A stretch of DNA of 64,000 nucleotides from Alphaproteobacteria bacterium (GCA_030066595.1 JASJBI010000018.1:1-64000); one strand, 5' to 3'. Shown: positions 43,391 to 51,781, numbered from the stretch's first letter. The notes: generated by a model not told the origin, from the letters alone. A program made the numbers and translations.

Positions 43391-45109
43391 TCACGCGGCC
43401 GCTTGCTGATGTGCCTCGACGGCGAGGTCCGCTGCGACCCGGCGCAAGACAGCGCTCCAGTCGGGCGTCCCCACCTCTCGGCGGTAGACGCGAGCGCGCG
43501 GGAACCAAAGGCAGCGGCCGGTGCCGAAGGTTCCGAAGCCTGGGGCCGTATCCAGGAACCAGAGTGGCGCGCCGACCGCGCCGGCCAGGGTCAAGATCTC
43601 GTTGTTCGGCGCAATCACCAGGTCCAGGACCGAGAGCAGCGCCGCCAGACCATCGAGATCCCGGCTCACGTCCAGGCCCTCGATTTCGTGAACCGGCGTG
43701 CCGGTCAGTCCGGCTGACTCGGCGAGTTCGCCGCTGGCGTCGTCATACTGCAGGTTGACGAAATGGACGTCCGTCGTGGCCAGAACAGCGCCCCAGTCCG
43801 TGAGCGGCATGAAGGCCCGGCGAACCTCCGTACCCGTTTTCCCGCGCCAGCTTATGCCGACCTTGAGGCCCGGTCCCAGGGCCGCGACGCAGTTGGCGAG
43901 CGCCGACCTGCGGGCGGCATCGACCCGCAGATAGCCGGCGTGACTGGGGAAGTCCTCCACGTTTCTGCGGAGCTGCCGCATCAGGCTGCCGGAGAGGATC
44001 TGGAAGTCGATACCCGGCAAGTCTGGGACTTCGTCATCATGGGCGACGCCGCAGATCTCCGCACGGGGGAATGACTGCTGGAACAGGCGGCCGAGCTCGT
44101 GCGCACAGCAAATGACGCAGCGATCCGCCTGGCGCAGCACGTCCGAAAAGCAGGAGGCGAACAGGATCTGGTCGCGGAGATCTCCTTCCGGGCGGATCAG
44201 GATGGATCGGCCGGCCAGGCTCTCGCCCCGCCAGACCGGCCAGCGCCCCTCACCCTCAGGCTTTTGACGATGCTCATAGGCATCCCAGCCGTCCGTGAGT
44301 TGGCCCAGCGAGAGCAATGGCTCGGCGAGATGAAACCGGGTGTCGGCCGTCCCTGGGTCCAGGCTGGCTGCGGTCCCCAGGCTTTCCAGCGCCTCCTCGA
44401 ACCGGCCCTGGGCCGTCAGCACCCGTCCCAGGGTGTCGTGTATGGCGGGGTTCTCCGGCTGCAGCGCGATCGCCCGCCGACAGGACCGGTCCGCCTCCCG
44501 AAAGTGCTCCAGCTCGAACTGGACGAAGCCCAGTTTCGCGTGCGCCTCGGCATAGCGCGGCGAGATCCGGACGGCGCGCCGCAGCACCGCCTCGGCTTCG
44601 GCGAAGGCGCACGAATTCGACAAGACCACGCCCACCCCGTAAAGGGCCAGGGCATTGCTGGGATCGATCTCCAGCGCCCGCATCAAGGGGGTCCGTGCCT
44701 CGCCGTGGCGGCCTTGGTCGACCAACGCCAGACCGAGATTTGCCTGGGCGCCCGCGAGCTGCGGGTTGAGTTCCGCCGCACGGCGGAAGTGGCCAATGGC
44801 GCTCTCCATATCGCCGCGTCCGCGCGCCGCCACGCCCATTAGGTTGTACGCATCGGGGTATTCCGGCGCGTGCCGCAGCACCTGGCCTATGAGCTGGGTC
44901 GCCTGTTCGAACCGGCGCGCGCCCAAGAGCTCTGCCGCGGTCGCCATGCTTCGGTCGATGACGGTCGCCTGCACCGGATGCACCCTGTCCGCGTCGGCGG
45001 GGTCGGACCGGCGGTCTTGCCAGCGGCGGCGCATCGCGCCGCGCTTCTTGCGCGCCGGGGCCAACGCCGGATGGGCATGGGCGAACTGGGAGAGATTGCC
45101 GTAGGGCAT
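43391..45109 (-). CDS. TPR-glycosyltransferase-like protein
   Basis: The 572-residue protein has about six TPRs (residues 55-275) of the long-chain O-GlcNAc-transferase style (AIGHFRRAAELNPQLAGAQA, AEAVLRRAVRISPRYAEAHA). A C-terminal Rossmann-type domain from ~300 follows (SLAGRSILIRPEGDLRDQIL, GLKVGISWRG). Its end, VIAPNNEILTLAGAVGAPLW, matches the nucleotide-sugar end of GT9/GT41-like enzymes. Proteins of this kind next to flagellin often glycosylate flagellin in alphaproteobacteria. The ATG at 45109 follows CCAGGACC; the upstream TTG is less likely. First gene of a three-gene leftward operon. Confidence 0.75.
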   Translation of the reverse strand: MPYGNLSQFAHAHPALAPARKKRGAMRRRWQDRRSDPADADRVHPVQATVIDRSMATAAELLGARRFEQATQLIGQVLRHAPEYPDAYNLMGVAARGRGDMESAIGHFRRAAELNPQLAGAQANLGLALVDQGRHGEARTPLMRALEIDPSNALALYGVGVVLSNSCAFAEAEAVLRRAVRISPRYAEAHAKLGFVQFELEHFREADRSCRRAIALQPENPAIHDTLGRVLTAQGRFEEALESLGTAASLDPGTADTRFHLAEPLLSLGQLTDGWDAYEHRQKPEGEGRWPVWRGESLAGRSILIRPEGDLRDQILFASCFSDVLRQADRCVICCAHELGRLFQQSFPRAEICGVAHDDEVPDLPGIDFQILSGSLMRQLRRNVEDFPSHAGYLRVDAARRSALANCVAALGPGLKVGISWRGKTGTEVRRAFMPLTDWGAVLATTDVHFVNLQYDDASGELAESAGLTGTPVHEIEGLDVSRDLDGLAALLSVLDLVIAPNNEILTLAGAVGAPLWFLDTAPGFGTFGTGRCLWFPRARVYRREVGTPDWSAVLRRVAADLAVEAHQQAAA

Positions 45110-45316
45110 CGCGGTCCTGGGGCGGAAATTCGGAGCATCCAAACTAGGGGACGCCGCTGAAGCCTTGGTTAACGCCGGTTAGGCATGCGATCGGGAAGCT
45201 GGGACGGACGGGAGCTGCGCGGCCCACATCCCCAGCCATCGCCCTGCCCCGCAATGGCGGGTATTCCGGGGCAGCGGCCAGCCCGGGGGCGACGACGGAT
45301 CGAGGTACCGCGCAGC

Positions 45317-45375
45317 GGCAGGAAACGCCGGGCAGGATCTGCCCGACCGGACGATTCTGCCCGGCAGAATTTGCC
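45317..45375. promoter_or_regulatory. Four tandem FlbD/ftr-like palindromes upstream of fliC
   Basis: Two perfect sites are GGCA-GGATC-TGCC (45331-45343) and GGCA-GAATT-TGCC (45363-45375). Two one- or two-mismatch sites are GGCA-GGAAA-CGCC (45317-45329) and GGAC-GATTC-TGCC (45349-45361). Start-to-start spacings are 14, 18 and 14 bp. They lie about 90-150 bp upstream of the predicted fliC transcription start, as expected for FlbD enhancers. Confidence 0.7.
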
Positions 45376-45438
45376 CAGCAGCGAGTCAATCCCCGCGTCG
45401 GCGCGGGGCAACCCATTGATTCCCCGAAATTCCGCTCT

Positions 45439-45455
45439 TGGCACTCCGTTTGCTT
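45439..45455 (+). promoter_or_regulatory. Sigma-54 promoter of fliC
   Basis: TGGCACTCCGTTTGCTT is a near-perfect RpoN promoter (GG and GC at exact spacing, TTTGCT at -12). Transcription would start near 45465, leaving a ~90-nt leader before the flagellin ATG. Confidence 0.82.
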
Positions 45456-45555
45456 GCCAGTAGCTGCACCCCGGAGTCTATTTGCGGGATGTGTGGAACA
45501 GGTAGTTCCTCTCGGCCCCTGGCCGAATTCGTCAATCCAAGTAGGAGACTTGAAA

Positions 45556-47187
45556 ATGGCTCTTAACGTCATCTCGAACTTTGCAGCCAATGTCGCCCAC
45601 CGCAACCTGGTGGCGTCCGACATGAAGACGACCAGCTCGCTTGCCAAGCTGTCGTCCGGTCTGCGCGTCGTGTCCGCCAAGGACGACGCCGCGTCGCTGG
45701 CCATCGGCTCCCGCCTGCGGGCGGAGGTCGCGGCCATGCAGCAGGCCACCCAGAACGCGAGCCAGGCCTCGTCGCTGCTCCAGATCGCCGACGGCGCTCT
45801 GGCGACCATCGGCGACATCCTGGTCCGCATGAAGGCGCTGGCGGTTCAGGCCTCGTCCGGTCAGTTCGGTACGACCGAGCGCGCGGTTCTGGACTCCGAG
45901 TACCAGGCCCTGCTGTCGGAAATCACGCGTATTTCCGACGACACCGAGTTCAACGGCACGCAGCTGATCGCCGGCGGCTCGGCGGTGTTCGACGCCAACA
46001 ACGACATGGTGGCCGGCGACCAGACCGTGGTCGGCACGACCAACGAGTTCACCGCCGGTCAGGCGCCGGGCGTCAGCGTTCAGACCCTGGACACCACCGT
46101 GGTGACCACGGGCGACACGTTCCGTATGTCGTACAACAACACGAGCGAAGAGCTGTCGCTCACCAACACGCGGACCGGTGACCGTCAGACCATCGACATC
46201 ACCACTGCGTTCAATGCGCAGTTGACGGCGAATGGTCAGGCGACCACCGACAACACGCTGAACGCCGGCACGAATGTCGACGTGAACTTCAACAACCTCG
46301 GCGTGACCGTGCGGCTGGACTCGGTTTTCAACCGGACCAACGCCACCATCAACACCGAGGGCAACCAGGCGGTCACGGTCGGCGCGAACGCTTCGGCCAC
46401 GACGTCCACGGTTGCCTATGGCACGACCGGCTTCGACATCACCGGGCTCCGGGAGCTGGTGGGCCTGGACACGGGTACGTCCTTCGCTGTGGCGACCGGT
46501 ATCCTGACCATCAACTACACCGGTAACGCGGGCGCCAACACGCTGGCGCTTGCGGCCACCAACGGCCTCGAGTTCAGCGTCGATGGTGGGGTTTACGGTG
46601 CAGCGCCGGCGGACGACCTCGATGACGGCGCCATCCACACGATCGACGTGCGGTTGGCGACCTCGACGCAGGTGCTGGGCCGTATCTCGCTGGATACCGC
46701 GAGTGCGACCGGTACCGGCGCGGGGACGCTCACCCTCGACATCGGTGAGCTGATCTTCGGCACGGCCTTCACCTCGACCGGCACCAGCCAGAACTTCGAC
46801 TTTAAGGTTGGTACCGGTGCGGCCACGCAGGACACGCTGACCTTCACGGTCAGCGCGGCCAGCGCCAACGCGCTGAGCCTGGGTGGCACGGTGATCACCG
46901 ATGCGAGCTCCGCGAACACGGCCTCCACCGCCGTGACCGCGGCGATCGACACGATCAACCAGCAGCGGTCGACGGTTGGTGCGGCGCAGAACCGGTTGAG
47001 CTTTGCGTCGAACAACCTGGCCGCGGCGATCGAGAACTCGGAGGCCGCACGTAGCGGTCTGCTCGACCTCGACGTCGCCAAGGAGATCTCGGATTTCACC
47101 AGTAAGAACATCCTGGTGCAGACCGGTATTTCCATGCTGGCCCAGGCCAACCAGGTTCCGCAGAACCTGTTGCGTCTGTTCCAGTAG
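45556..47187 (+). CDS. fliC: Flagellin FliC with inserted module
   Basis: This is the main filament subunit, 543 residues. Conserved D0/D1 ends are clear: N-terminal MALNVISNFAANVAHRNLVA to about 165, with SGLRVVSAKDDAASLAIGSR; C-terminal from about 410, with RSTVGAAQNRLSFASNNLAA and ISMLAQANQVPQNLLRLF. The exposed middle (about 177-402) is a beta-rich Thr/Asn/Gly-rich insert homologous to inserts in FlgL and FliD of this locus. TAGGAGACTT precedes the ATG. The coding strand is moderately enriched in GGT/CGT-type codons compared with neighbours, consistent with high expression. Only one flagellin gene is visible. Confidence 0.96.
   Translation: MALNVISNFAANVAHRNLVASDMKTTSSLAKLSSGLRVVSAKDDAASLAIGSRLRAEVAAMQQATQNASQASSLLQIADGALATIGDILVRMKALAVQASSGQFGTTERAVLDSEYQALLSEITRISDDTEFNGTQLIAGGSAVFDANNDMVAGDQTVVGTTNEFTAGQAPGVSVQTLDTTVVTTGDTFRMSYNNTSEELSLTNTRTGDRQTIDITTAFNAQLTANGQATTDNTLNAGTNVDVNFNNLGVTVRLDSVFNRTNATINTEGNQAVTVGANASATTSTVAYGTTGFDITGLRELVGLDTGTSFAVATGILTINYTGNAGANTLALAATNGLEFSVDGGVYGAAPADDLDDGAIHTIDVRLATSTQVLGRISLDTASATGTGAGTLTLDIGELIFGTAFTSTGTSQNFDFKVGTGAATQDTLTFTVSAASANALSLGGTVITDASSANTASTAVTAAIDTINQQRSTVGAAQNRLSFASNNLAAAIENSEAARSGLLDLDVAKEISDFTSKNILVQTGISMLAQANQVPQNLLRLFQ
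46084..46761 (+). repeat. Shared filament-surface module, FliC copy (residues ~177-402)
   Basis: Landmarks in order: TTVVTTGDTFRMSYN, VDVNFNNLGVTVRLDS, ATGILTINYTG, NGLEFSVDGG, DLDDGAIHTIDVRL, TGAGTLTLDIGELIFG. DLDD..HTI(D/E) is shared almost word for word with FliD (DLDDASSHTIEIF), and NNLGVTVRLDS with FlgL (GLGATVTLDS). Confidence 0.78.
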
Positions 47188-47201
47188 GCGAAGATGGGAT
47201 T

Positions 47202-47244
47202 GGAGAGCGGGGGCCCAGCCCCCCTCTCCGTCTCCCCTAGGGAG
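47202..47244 (+). other. Tandem hairpins between fliC and flaG
   Basis: GGAGAG-c-GGGGG and CCCCC-CTCTCC form an 11-bp stem (47202-47229, one bulge), followed by CTCCC-CTA-GGGAG (47232-47244). There is no T-run. Such structures after flagellin may stabilise its mRNA or reduce read-through into flaG-fliD-fliS. Confidence 0.45.
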
Positions 47245-47268
47245 GGCAACCGGTAAGTGGAGGAGAAG

Positions 47269-47622
47269 ATGGAGATCACGTCCAGGATCCCGGCCTCGCT
47301 CCCCGTCTCGGACGCCCCAAAGAATCAGGGCCGCGCCGCCGCGCCGGCGGCACCCGCCCAGACCAACAAGACGTCCGTCGCCACGGCCGAGCGCGTGGCC
47401 GAAGCCCAGACCCGAACCGCGGTTCAGTCCGCGCCGCCTCTGCCCGGCCACCGGGACGTGCGGCTCACGCTGCACATCGACGACCGCACCGGCCAGGTCT
47501 TCGGCCGCTTCGTCGACCGCAACACCGGCGACATGGTGCAGGAGGTGCCGGCGGAAGACCTGCGCCGACTGGCCGCCCAGATCGACGAGCTGCTGGGCCC
47601 GGCCATCGATCAATCCGTCTAG
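47269..47622 (+). CDS. flaG: FlaG-family flagellar protein
   Basis: The 117-residue product has a disordered Ala/Pro/Thr-rich N-terminal half and the FlaG domain at the C-terminus (LTLHIDDRTGQVFGRFVDRN, VQEVPAEDLRRLAAQIDELL). FlaG proteins affect filament length, and the gene usually sits between fliC and fliD, as here. The ATG at 47269 was chosen because GGAGGAG precedes it directly. Confidence 0.9.
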   Translation: MEITSRIPASLPVSDAPKNQGRAAAPAAPAQTNKTSVATAERVAEAQTRTAVQSAPPLPGHRDVRLTLHIDDRTGQVFGRFVDRNTGDMVQEVPAEDLRRLAAQIDELLGPAIDQSV

Positions 47623-47640
47623 GCGGAGGACAACGCGACC

Positions 47641-50600
47641 ATGGATGCGCTGAACCTCAATTCGCTGGTCATCGATGAGAACGGCCGGGTCTCGTTTTCC
47701 GGCCTGACCTCCGAGATCGATTTCCAAGAGGTCACGGACTCGATCATCGCGGCCAAGCGGATCCCGATCGACACCATCGAGGCGCGCATCGAGAGCAACA
47801 CCGAGAAGGTGGCCGCGCTCAAGGACCTGCGCAGCCTTCTCAACAGCTTGAGCACGAGCGTCAACAAGCTGCGCGGCGCGGTCAGCGTGGACAGCGCCAA
47901 CAATATCTTCGCATCCAAGGTCGCCTTCGCGACCAGCAGCCGGACCGACAGCCAGACCCCGGCCGCCGCCGGCAACCTGATGGGCGTGTCCGTCGCCAAT
48001 TCCGCCGATCTCGGCAGCCACACCGTCGAGATCTTGCGCGTCGCCACCGCCCATAAGGTGATGAGCGACGCCCAGACCAGCACGACCACGGCGCTTGGGA
48101 TCACCGGCACCTTCACGGTGAACGGCACGTCGATCACCATGACCAGCTCGGACACGCTGCAGGACGTGCGCGACCGGATCAACAACGCCAACACCGGCAC
48201 GGGTGCCACCGAAGTGTCGGCCAGCATCGTCTCGATCAGCGCCACCGAAAACCACCTGGTGCTGACCGCCGACAAGACCGGCACCAACATCACCCTGGCG
48301 GACACCTCGGGAACGCCGCTCGACACGCTGGGCGTCTTGACCGGCGCCTCCATAAAGAACGAGCTGCAGTCGGCCCAGACCGCGCGGCTCAAGGCGGATG
48401 GCTTCACCGATCCGGACCGGCACGAGACCAACCTGATCTCCAGCGACACGGCGGCCCTCAACACGCTCTTCACCGCCGCCGCCTCGGACGGCTCGTTCGT
48501 GGTCAACGGCAACACGGTCAACTATCTGACCACCGACACGCTGCAGACGCTCGCGACCAAGATCGCCGCCTCGGACGGCGCCGGCGGCGTCGAGTCCCAG
48601 GTGATCCAGGACGGCAGCAAGTACCGGCTTGAAATCACGCACGCCTCCGGAACAGCCCTCACCTTCACCGACACCGACGGGCTGCTGGCCGAGATGGGGC
48701 TCAACAATGAGCAGATCTTCGAGCGCAGCAGCAACACCATCAACGATCTGTTCACCGGCGTCACGCTGTCCCTGTTTCAGGCCGAGGAAGACACCACCAT
48801 CAAGATCGACGTCGAGCGCGACCTGACCTCGGTGGTCGGCGAAGTCGATACCTTCGTCGAGTCGTACAACGCGGTGCGCGTGTTCCTCAACCAGCAGAGC
48901 CTCATCGACACGGAGTCCGGGGAAGCGGCCGAGGACGCCGGCGTGCTGTTCGGGAACAACGCCATTCGCACCGTCCAGCAGCAGCTCTCGACCATCGTCG
49001 GCCAGGGCACCCTGGGCGTGAACGACGCCTTCTCGGTCCTCGCCCAGATCGGCGTCGACCTGGTCGACAACGCGGCGCTGGTGGATCCGCTCAACCGCGA
49101 CACCCTGGAGGTCAACAACTCCAAGCTGGAAGAGGCATTGCTCAACAACCCCGACGACGTGCGCCGGCTGTTCGCCTTCGATTTCAGCTCGTCCGATCCG
49201 CGGGTGGCACTCTTGGACTACACCTCGGAGACCACCTTCAACGCCTCCGGCTACACGCTCAACGTCAATTTCGACGACAAGTTCGACAGCGCCAAGGTCA
49301 CCAACAACTACACGTTCACCCAGACCGACGCCGAGACCAACGGTCCGCTGAATGACGGCATCAGCCTGATCACCTTCGACCAGACCGTCGCTACCGGCAA
49401 CGCCTATCGCTACAGCTACGACTCGGTGACCGAGACCTTGACGCTCAACGATCTGACCAACGGCACCAACCAGGCAATCGACATCACCGCGATCCTGGAT
49501 GCCGCGGCGGTCACCAACGGCCCGGGCGGCGAGCTGGCGGCCGGCGAGACCGCGGACGTCGATTTCTCGTCCCTGGGCGTGACCTTCCGGCTGACCGGCG
49601 ACGCGCCGGCGTTCAGCCGTGCCACGGACATCACCGGCGGCGCCACCAACACGGCCGGGCTCGGACCCGGCAACGGCGGCAGCTTTACCAACCTGAACAC
49701 GGTTCTGCCGAGCACGGGGCTCAGCGAGACCGCCATCGACGCCCTGGTGGCGGCGGGCGCGTACAGCCAGGCGACGGGCCTGCTGTCCCTCGGCATCGAG
49801 AGCAGCGGCGCCGGGGTGTCGAGCTTTTCGACCGCGGCCGGTATCAAGTTCACGATCGACGGCGCGGGCGTGCCCGCGGCTGACATTACGGCCACCGATC
49901 TGGACGACGCCAGCTCTCATACCATCGAGATCTTCGTCGACGACGGCGGCAACGACGTGCAGGTGGCCCAGCTCACCTTCGACGCCCTGTCCGGCTCGAC
50001 GGGCGCGGGCAGCGGCACGTTCACCGTCGATCTGGGCACCGGGCTGTTCGGCGAGACGGCGGCGCTGACCACCGGCAAGGACGCGCCGATGAACAACTAC
50101 TACACGATCGCGAACGGTTCCTTCGAGATCCGGGACGAGAGCAACTCTTTGCTCGGCACGGTCAACTTCAACGCTACCGACAGCCTCGAGGACCTGGCCA
50201 CCAATATCACCAACAACGTCACCGGTGTGTCGGCCGCGGTCATCGAGAACGTGATCGACAACAGCTTCCGCATCCAGATCGTCAGTGACGACCACGACCC
50301 CCTGAACTTCGTCGAGGTCTCGGGCGGGCTCGTGGCCGAACTCAATCTGTCCAATGTGGGCGACAGCGTGTTTTCGGCCAACATCGGCGGCCCAGTGGAC
50401 GGTACCGACAACGGCAGCGTGACGGTGAGCTCGGGACGCACGCTCACCGCGACCAGCCTGACGGAAGCCGATGGGCTCAAGGTGATCTTCGACGGCAGTA
50501 CCGACCTGAGCGGCATCACGCTCGACTTCACGGTCGGCGTCGGGGCCCAGTTCTTCGGCGTGATCGACGAGCTGGTGGACCCTACCAGCGGCACGCTGGA

Positions 50601-50793
50601 GGCCGAGATCGACACGCTGGAGGACCAGAACGAGGTCTCCGAGGATCGGGTCGAGCAGATGCTGGTCCGCCTCGAGCTGGAACGTCAGCGACTGCTCGAC
50701 AAGTTCATCGCCATGGAGCAGGCGCTCTCTTCGCTGGCGAACATACGGCAGAGCATCACGGAGCTCACGGCCGCTCTGACCAGCGATAACTAA
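47641..50793 (+). CDS. fliD: Flagellar filament cap FliD, greatly enlarged
   Basis: FliD caps the growing filament and helps flagellin fold. The conserved N-terminus (GLTSEIDFQEVTDSIIAAKR, RIESNTEKVAALKDLRSLLN) and C-terminal coiled coil (about 985-1045, EDRVEQMLVRLELERQRLLD) are intact. At 1050 residues it is about twice the usual size (450-550). Three Flagellin_IN-type repeats are visible (about 155-200, 283-330, 824-880). A block at 575-804 is homologous to the inserts of FliC and FlgL. The extra material sits between the usual D3 end and the coiled coil, so it should be surface-exposed. GGAGG lies just before the ATG. Confidence 0.94.
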   Translation: MDALNLNSLVIDENGRVSFSGLTSEIDFQEVTDSIIAAKRIPIDTIEARIESNTEKVAALKDLRSLLNSLSTSVNKLRGAVSVDSANNIFASKVAFATSSRTDSQTPAAAGNLMGVSVANSADLGSHTVEILRVATAHKVMSDAQTSTTTALGITGTFTVNGTSITMTSSDTLQDVRDRINNANTGTGATEVSASIVSISATENHLVLTADKTGTNITLADTSGTPLDTLGVLTGASIKNELQSAQTARLKADGFTDPDRHETNLISSDTAALNTLFTAAASDGSFVVNGNTVNYLTTDTLQTLATKIAASDGAGGVESQVIQDGSKYRLEITHASGTALTFTDTDGLLAEMGLNNEQIFERSSNTINDLFTGVTLSLFQAEEDTTIKIDVERDLTSVVGEVDTFVESYNAVRVFLNQQSLIDTESGEAAEDAGVLFGNNAIRTVQQQLSTIVGQGTLGVNDAFSVLAQIGVDLVDNAALVDPLNRDTLEVNNSKLEEALLNNPDDVRRLFAFDFSSSDPRVALLDYTSETTFNASGYTLNVNFDDKFDSAKVTNNYTFTQTDAETNGPLNDGISLITFDQTVATGNAYRYSYDSVTETLTLNDLTNGTNQAIDITAILDAAAVTNGPGGELAAGETADVDFSSLGVTFRLTGDAPAFSRATDITGGATNTAGLGPGNGGSFTNLNTVLPSTGLSETAIDALVAAGAYSQATGLLSLGIESSGAGVSSFSTAAGIKFTIDGAGVPAADITATDLDDASSHTIEIFVDDGGNDVQVAQLTFDALSGSTGAGSGTFTVDLGTGLFGETAALTTGKDAPMNNYYTIANGSFEIRDESNSLLGTVNFNATDSLEDLATNITNNVTGVSAAVIENVIDNSFRIQIVSDDHDPLNFVEVSGGLVAELNLSNVGDSVFSANIGGPVDGTDNGSVTVSSGRTLTATSLTEADGLKVIFDGSTDLSGITLDFTVGVGAQFFGVIDELVDPTSGTLEAEIDTLEDQNEVSEDRVEQMLVRLELERQRLLDKFIAMEQALSSLANIRQSITELTAALTSDN
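49366..50052 (+). repeat. Shared filament-surface module, FliD copy (residues ~576-804)
   Basis: Landmarks in order: TVATGNAYRYSYD, ADVDFSSLGVTFRLTG, ATGLLSLGIES, AGIKFTIDGAG, DLDDASSHTIEIFVDDG, GSGTFTVDLGTGLFGE. It is the most complete copy and links the FliC/FlgL copies to the half copy in FlgE (VELYVNDGTNDVRIATL against IEIFVDDGGNDVQVAQL). Confidence 0.78.
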
Positions 50794-50845
50794 ACCACGT
50801 CTTCCGCGAAGCGGGAGGGTCAACGAAAGGAACGGAACCAAGCCA

Positions 50846-51364
50846 ATGGAACACGCAGCGACAAACCAGTACAAAACGCAACAGCTTCTCTCGGCGAGCC
50901 CGGCCATGCTGGTCTTTATGCTCTACGACGAGGCGATCCGTTCTCTTCAAAAAGCCGTGGAAGCCATTGACAAAAATGATATTCAAGGCCGTTGGCAGGC
51001 CAACAAGAAGGCCGTCGACATCATTGGCGAGCTGGCGCAGAACCTGGATATGGAGAAAGGCGGGCTGATCGCCGAGAAGCTCTACCAGCTCTACCGGTTC
51101 CTCTTGACCTCCCTGCCCCAGGTCGACATCCGCAACGATCCCAAGCCCGCCGAGGAAGCGGTGCGGCTGCTGGAACCGCTGCGCGACTCGTGGCGTGAGC
51201 TCGCCCGGAAGGACAGCAGCGAACTGGCCCGCGAGCGGGCCGAGGCGCTGGTCGCCTTCGAAAACACGCAGGACGGCAGCCAAGACGGTGCCCAGGCGGC
51301 CACGCAGGACCCCGGCCTGGCCCCAGCGGCGCCCACGCAGAGCTCGGTCAAGATCTCGGCCTGA
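50846..51364 (+). CDS. fliS: Flagellin chaperone FliS with C-terminal extension
   Basis: FliS binds the flagellin C-terminus in the cytoplasm and keeps it export-ready. The helical core (about residues 6-125) is typical: YKTQQLLSASPAMLVFMLYD, IQGRWQANKKAVDIIGELAQ, LYQLYRFLLTSLPQVD. The protein continues to 172 residues with a Gln/Ala/Asp-rich tail (QDGSQDGAQAATQDPG), longer than usual FliS (about 130). It is the last gene of fliC-flaG-fliD-fliS; AAAGGAACGGAA precedes the ATG. Confidence 0.93.
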   Translation: MEHAATNQYKTQQLLSASPAMLVFMLYDEAIRSLQKAVEAIDKNDIQGRWQANKKAVDIIGELAQNLDMEKGGLIAEKLYQLYRFLLTSLPQVDIRNDPKPAEEAVRLLEPLRDSWRELARKDSSELARERAEALVAFENTQDGSQDGAQAATQDPGLAPAAPTQSSVKISA

Positions 51365-51444
51365 CCAAACGGCTGACGCTGGCCATATGGTATGCTGCCG
51401 ATCTCTAAAGACAGACGGGTCGGTCTAAGTGACTTGTCTGAGGG

Positions 51445-51738
51445 TCAGTTGAGCTTGGCCTCTGGCGTCGGGCCACCGTTTTCCGGCATCTTGGCCAGCG
51501 GCGATCCGGGTACGTCCAGCTCTTGGATCATCTGGCGCAGGATACCGACCGTCTCGGTGCCGGCGATCTGATAGGTGATCTCGACCAGCCCCGCAAAGAC
51601 GGCGGAGATGATCGCCCGGTGGTGCAGATCCTCCTCCTCACATTCGGCGCAGGCCGCGCCCAGATGCTCGGTGAAGATCTCGACCGCTCGCTCGATGTCT
51701 TCGGGTGTCAGCTCGGTCGGGCCAGAGGTTTCGGCCAT
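51445..51738 (-). CDS. Small protein of unknown function with CxxC-x5-HH
   Basis: I do not recognise this 97-residue protein. It looks helical (TPEDIERAVEIFTEHLG; ISAVFAGLVEITYQIA; VGILRQMIQELDV). It has a possible metal site: Cys30-x2-Cys33 followed by His39-His40 (CAECEEEDLHH). There is no signal peptide or membrane helix. It is a single leftward gene between fliS and fliK, GAGCGAG precedes its ATG, and a near-consensus CtrA box lies 44-58 bp upstream. The promoter and location suggest a role tied to flagellar or cell-cycle regulation, but this is inference. Confidence 0.72.
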   Translation of the reverse strand: MAETSGPTELTPEDIERAVEIFTEHLGAACAECEEEDLHHRAIISAVFAGLVEITYQIAGTETVGILRQMIQELDVPGSPLAKMPENGGPTPEAKLN

Positions 51739-51781
51739 GTCTCGCTCCCGCGGTTGCCCCGCCATCCTCGGACAGGTTTGG

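Noticed and set aside
45532..50907. Very long open frame on the minus strand opposite fliC-flaG-fliD-fliS
   Set aside because: It is an Arg/Gly/Val/Asp-rich antisense shadow of high-GC genes; the plus strand encodes four recognisable flagellar proteins with ribosome binding sites.
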